64,000 nucleotides of DNA from Roseivirga ehrenbergii (GTDB lineage Bacteria; Bacteroidota; Bacteroidia; Cytophagales; Cyclobacteriaceae), in NCBI RefSeq assembly GCF_001593005.1, contig NZ_LQZQ01000051.1, positions 62,001 through 126,000 of the forward strand, written 5' to 3'. Under the pieces are notes generated by a model. It was not told the origin of the DNA. It saw only the letters and a list, made by a program, of their open reading frames with translations, and ran no database searches. Shown piece by piece: positions 62,913 through 64,000 of the stretch. How positions within the stretch are numbered: position 1 is the stretch's first letter; each line of letters begins with the position of its first letter. Both the position numbers and the translations under genes were made by a program.

Positions 62913-62946
62913 AAAGGAGGCTTGTTTGTTAGCCTCCTTTTTTTTT
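62913..62946 (+). terminator. Terminator of the tRNA-like RNA gene
   Basis: AAAGGAGGCT pairs with AGCCTCCTTT across an 8-nt loop, running into nine T. Confidence 0.92.
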
Positions 62947-62959
62947 GGTAATTCATCTT

Positions 62960-62967
62960 TATATTTG
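62960..62967 (+). promoter_or_regulatory. -7 promoter element for fadD
   Basis: TATATTTG, an exact TAnnTTTG match; predicted start near 62974 and a leader of about 15 nt. Confidence 0.6.
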
Positions 62968-62988
62968 ATGATAGCCAAATTTTAATAC

Positions 62989-64000
62989 ATGAGTACTTTC
63001 CCCTGGATTGCGCATTACCCAAAGGGTGTTCCCGCAGAAATTGAAGATCAACGTCCTAAAAACCTTCTAGAACTTTATCAAAACGCCTTTAATCAGTTTG
63101 GCAGCCGCGAGGCTTTCGAGAACATGGGCGGAGTGCTTACTTTTCAGGAGGTAGATCAGCTTTCGACCAACTTTGCGGCCTATTTGCAAAATGAATTAGG
63201 CATGGTAAAAGGAGATAGAATAGCTATCCAAATGCCCAATTGTTTGCAATACCCTGTGGTGCTGATTGGTGCTATTAAAGCGGGTTGCACTGTGGTTAAT
63301 ACAAATCCGCTGTATACACATCGCGAAATGGAGCATCAGTTTAATGATGCTGGCATAAAAGCCATTGTGATTATGGCCAATTTCGCCAAAAGTTTAGAGG
63401 AGGCAATGCCAAATCTTTCTGTTGAAAATATCATTGTTACCGAACTGGGCGATATGCTTGGAGGCCTGAAAGGTAAGATTGTCAATTTTGTGGTGAAGCA
63501 CATTAAGAAGATGGTGCCTGCATTTAAACTTCCTAACACAACTTCTTTCAAGAGTGCTATGGCAAAGGGTGCTCGAATGAAATACACCAAACCAGAAATT
63601 GAAAGTGATGATATTGCCTTTCTTCAATATACTGGTGGAACTACAGGTGTATCGAAAGGCGCTATGCTTTCTCATGATAATGTAGTGGCTCATACACTTA
63701 TTATTACCCGAGTTTTTACACCGCTTTTAAAGAAAGGCCAAAAAGACATTATGATTACGGCCATTCCGCTCTATCATATTTTTGCGCTAAATGTGAACTG
63801 CACATTTATGATGCATATTGGCGCTAAAAACGTGCTAATTACTAACCCGCGCGATATGCCAGGTTTTGTCAAGGAATTAAAGAAACATCCGTTTACTTTA
63901 TTTACAGGCGTTAATACACTATTTAATGGATTGCTGAATCAGCCTAATTTTAAGGAAATTGATTTTACACATTTGAAGGTTTCGATAGGAGGAGGAATGG
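62989..64000 (+). CDS. fadD: Long-chain fatty acid-CoA ligase (C-terminus cut by window edge)
   Basis: 337 codons from the ATG at 62989 to the window edge. It opens MSTFPWIAHYPKGVPAEIED, typical of the FadD branch of AMP-forming ligases. LTFQEVDQLSTNFAAYLQN, ATP-binding loop YTGGTTGVSKGAMLSH and the following PLYHIFALNVNC segment are present. The enzyme activates fatty acids to acyl-CoA via an acyl-adenylate. The gene has its own promoter after the tRNA-like gene's terminator. Confidence 0.93.
   Translation, partial: MSTFPWIAHYPKGVPAEIEDQRPKNLLELYQNAFNQFGSREAFENMGGVLTFQEVDQLSTNFAAYLQNELGMVKGDRIAIQMPNCLQYPVVLIGAIKAGCTVVNTNPLYTHREMEHQFNDAGIKAIVIMANFAKSLEEAMPNLSVENIIVTELGDMLGGLKGKIVNFVVKHIKKMVPAFKLPNTTSFKSAMAKGARMKYTKPEIESDDIAFLQYTGGTTGVSKGAMLSHDNVVAHTLIITRVFTPLLKKGQKDIMITAIPLYHIFALNVNCTFMMHIGAKNVLITNPRDMPGFVKELKKHPFTLFTGVNTLFNGLLNQPNFKEIDFTHLKVSIGGGM

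Noticed and set aside
1-64000. Mobile elements, prophage or restriction/defence islands
   Set aside because: No transposase, integrase, phage structural gene, restriction enzyme, terminal inverted repeat or target duplication was seen.

Overview
The window reads as a chromosomal segment of a marine-type Bacteroidota, most likely order Cytophagales (Roseivirga/Fulvivirga-like; the genus is inference). The evidence is SusC/SusD proteins, a type IX secretion C-terminal domain on a giant adhesin, a TamL lipoprotein, 7TM-DISM and LytTR signalling proteins, and -7 promoter elements of the Bacteroidota type TAnnTTTG. I found eleven exact copies of that element at sensible distances from genes. Genes mostly lack Shine-Dalgarno sequences and the DNA is AT-rich. 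I see no insertion sequence, phage, integrase or CRISPR array.

Layout. 1-8.7 kb is housekeeping: partial tamL, a SpoU-type rRNA methyltransferase, a minus-strand operon purC-STAS-rnz-yhhQ, a YwqK/MORN-repeat secreted protein and a thiolase. 8.7-20.3 kb is a signalling island: a 1514-residue soluble histidine kinase with about ten PAS domains, an overlapping LuxR-type response regulator, a degenerate histidine kinase that has lost its phospho-acceptor His, a two-gene bat (VWA/TPR) operon, and a run of small secreted proteins (two barrel-like paralogues, a lipoprotein, a FISUMP-domain protein). Its intergenic regions are packed with TAGGT/ACCTA boxes, including two perfect TAGGT-N5-ACCTA palindromes. 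I propose these as operators of the LuxR-type regulator. 20.3-27.9 kb holds a SusC/SusD pair, a FrnE-like DsbA and a GH64-like beta-1,3-glucanase. 27.9-37.9 kb holds a bacterial Vms1-like release factor (VLRF1), PBP1A, a saccharopine-dehydrogenase-like protein, cytidine deaminase, an esterase, rpsF-rpsR-rplI, polyphosphate glucokinase, trmN6, rnhA and marC. 38.0-41.9 kb holds a 7TM-DISM kinase and a LytTR regulator separated by a perfect 20-bp hairpin, then a permuted papain-like protein. 42.2-54.0 kb is a 3796-residue T9SS adhesin with six 243-bp MBG repeats and a coupled small lipoprotein. 54.3-55.4 kb holds two tandem small secreted paralogues sharing a conserved leader. 55.5-62.0 kb is the suf Fe-S operon (sufBCDSE, an S23-type four-helix-bundle gene, a DUF59 gene, a bacilliredoxin). 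62.1-64 kb holds an Lrp/AsnC regulator, a free-standing tRNA-like RNA gene, and a partial fadD.

The observations I rate highest are: the 120-nt tRNA-like RNA (62740-62859) with canonical acceptor, D, anticodon and T arms but a 48-nt variable region and an odd anticodon loop, flanked by its own promoter and terminator; the VLRF1 protein with its catalytic Gln in place; the TAGGT/ACCTA regulon around the multi-PAS kinase; the pseudo-kinase beside it; and the duplicated small secreted proteins with conserved 5' leaders. Start sites were moved from the longest reading frame where promoter position, signal peptide or family alignment argued for it; this is stated in each entry.
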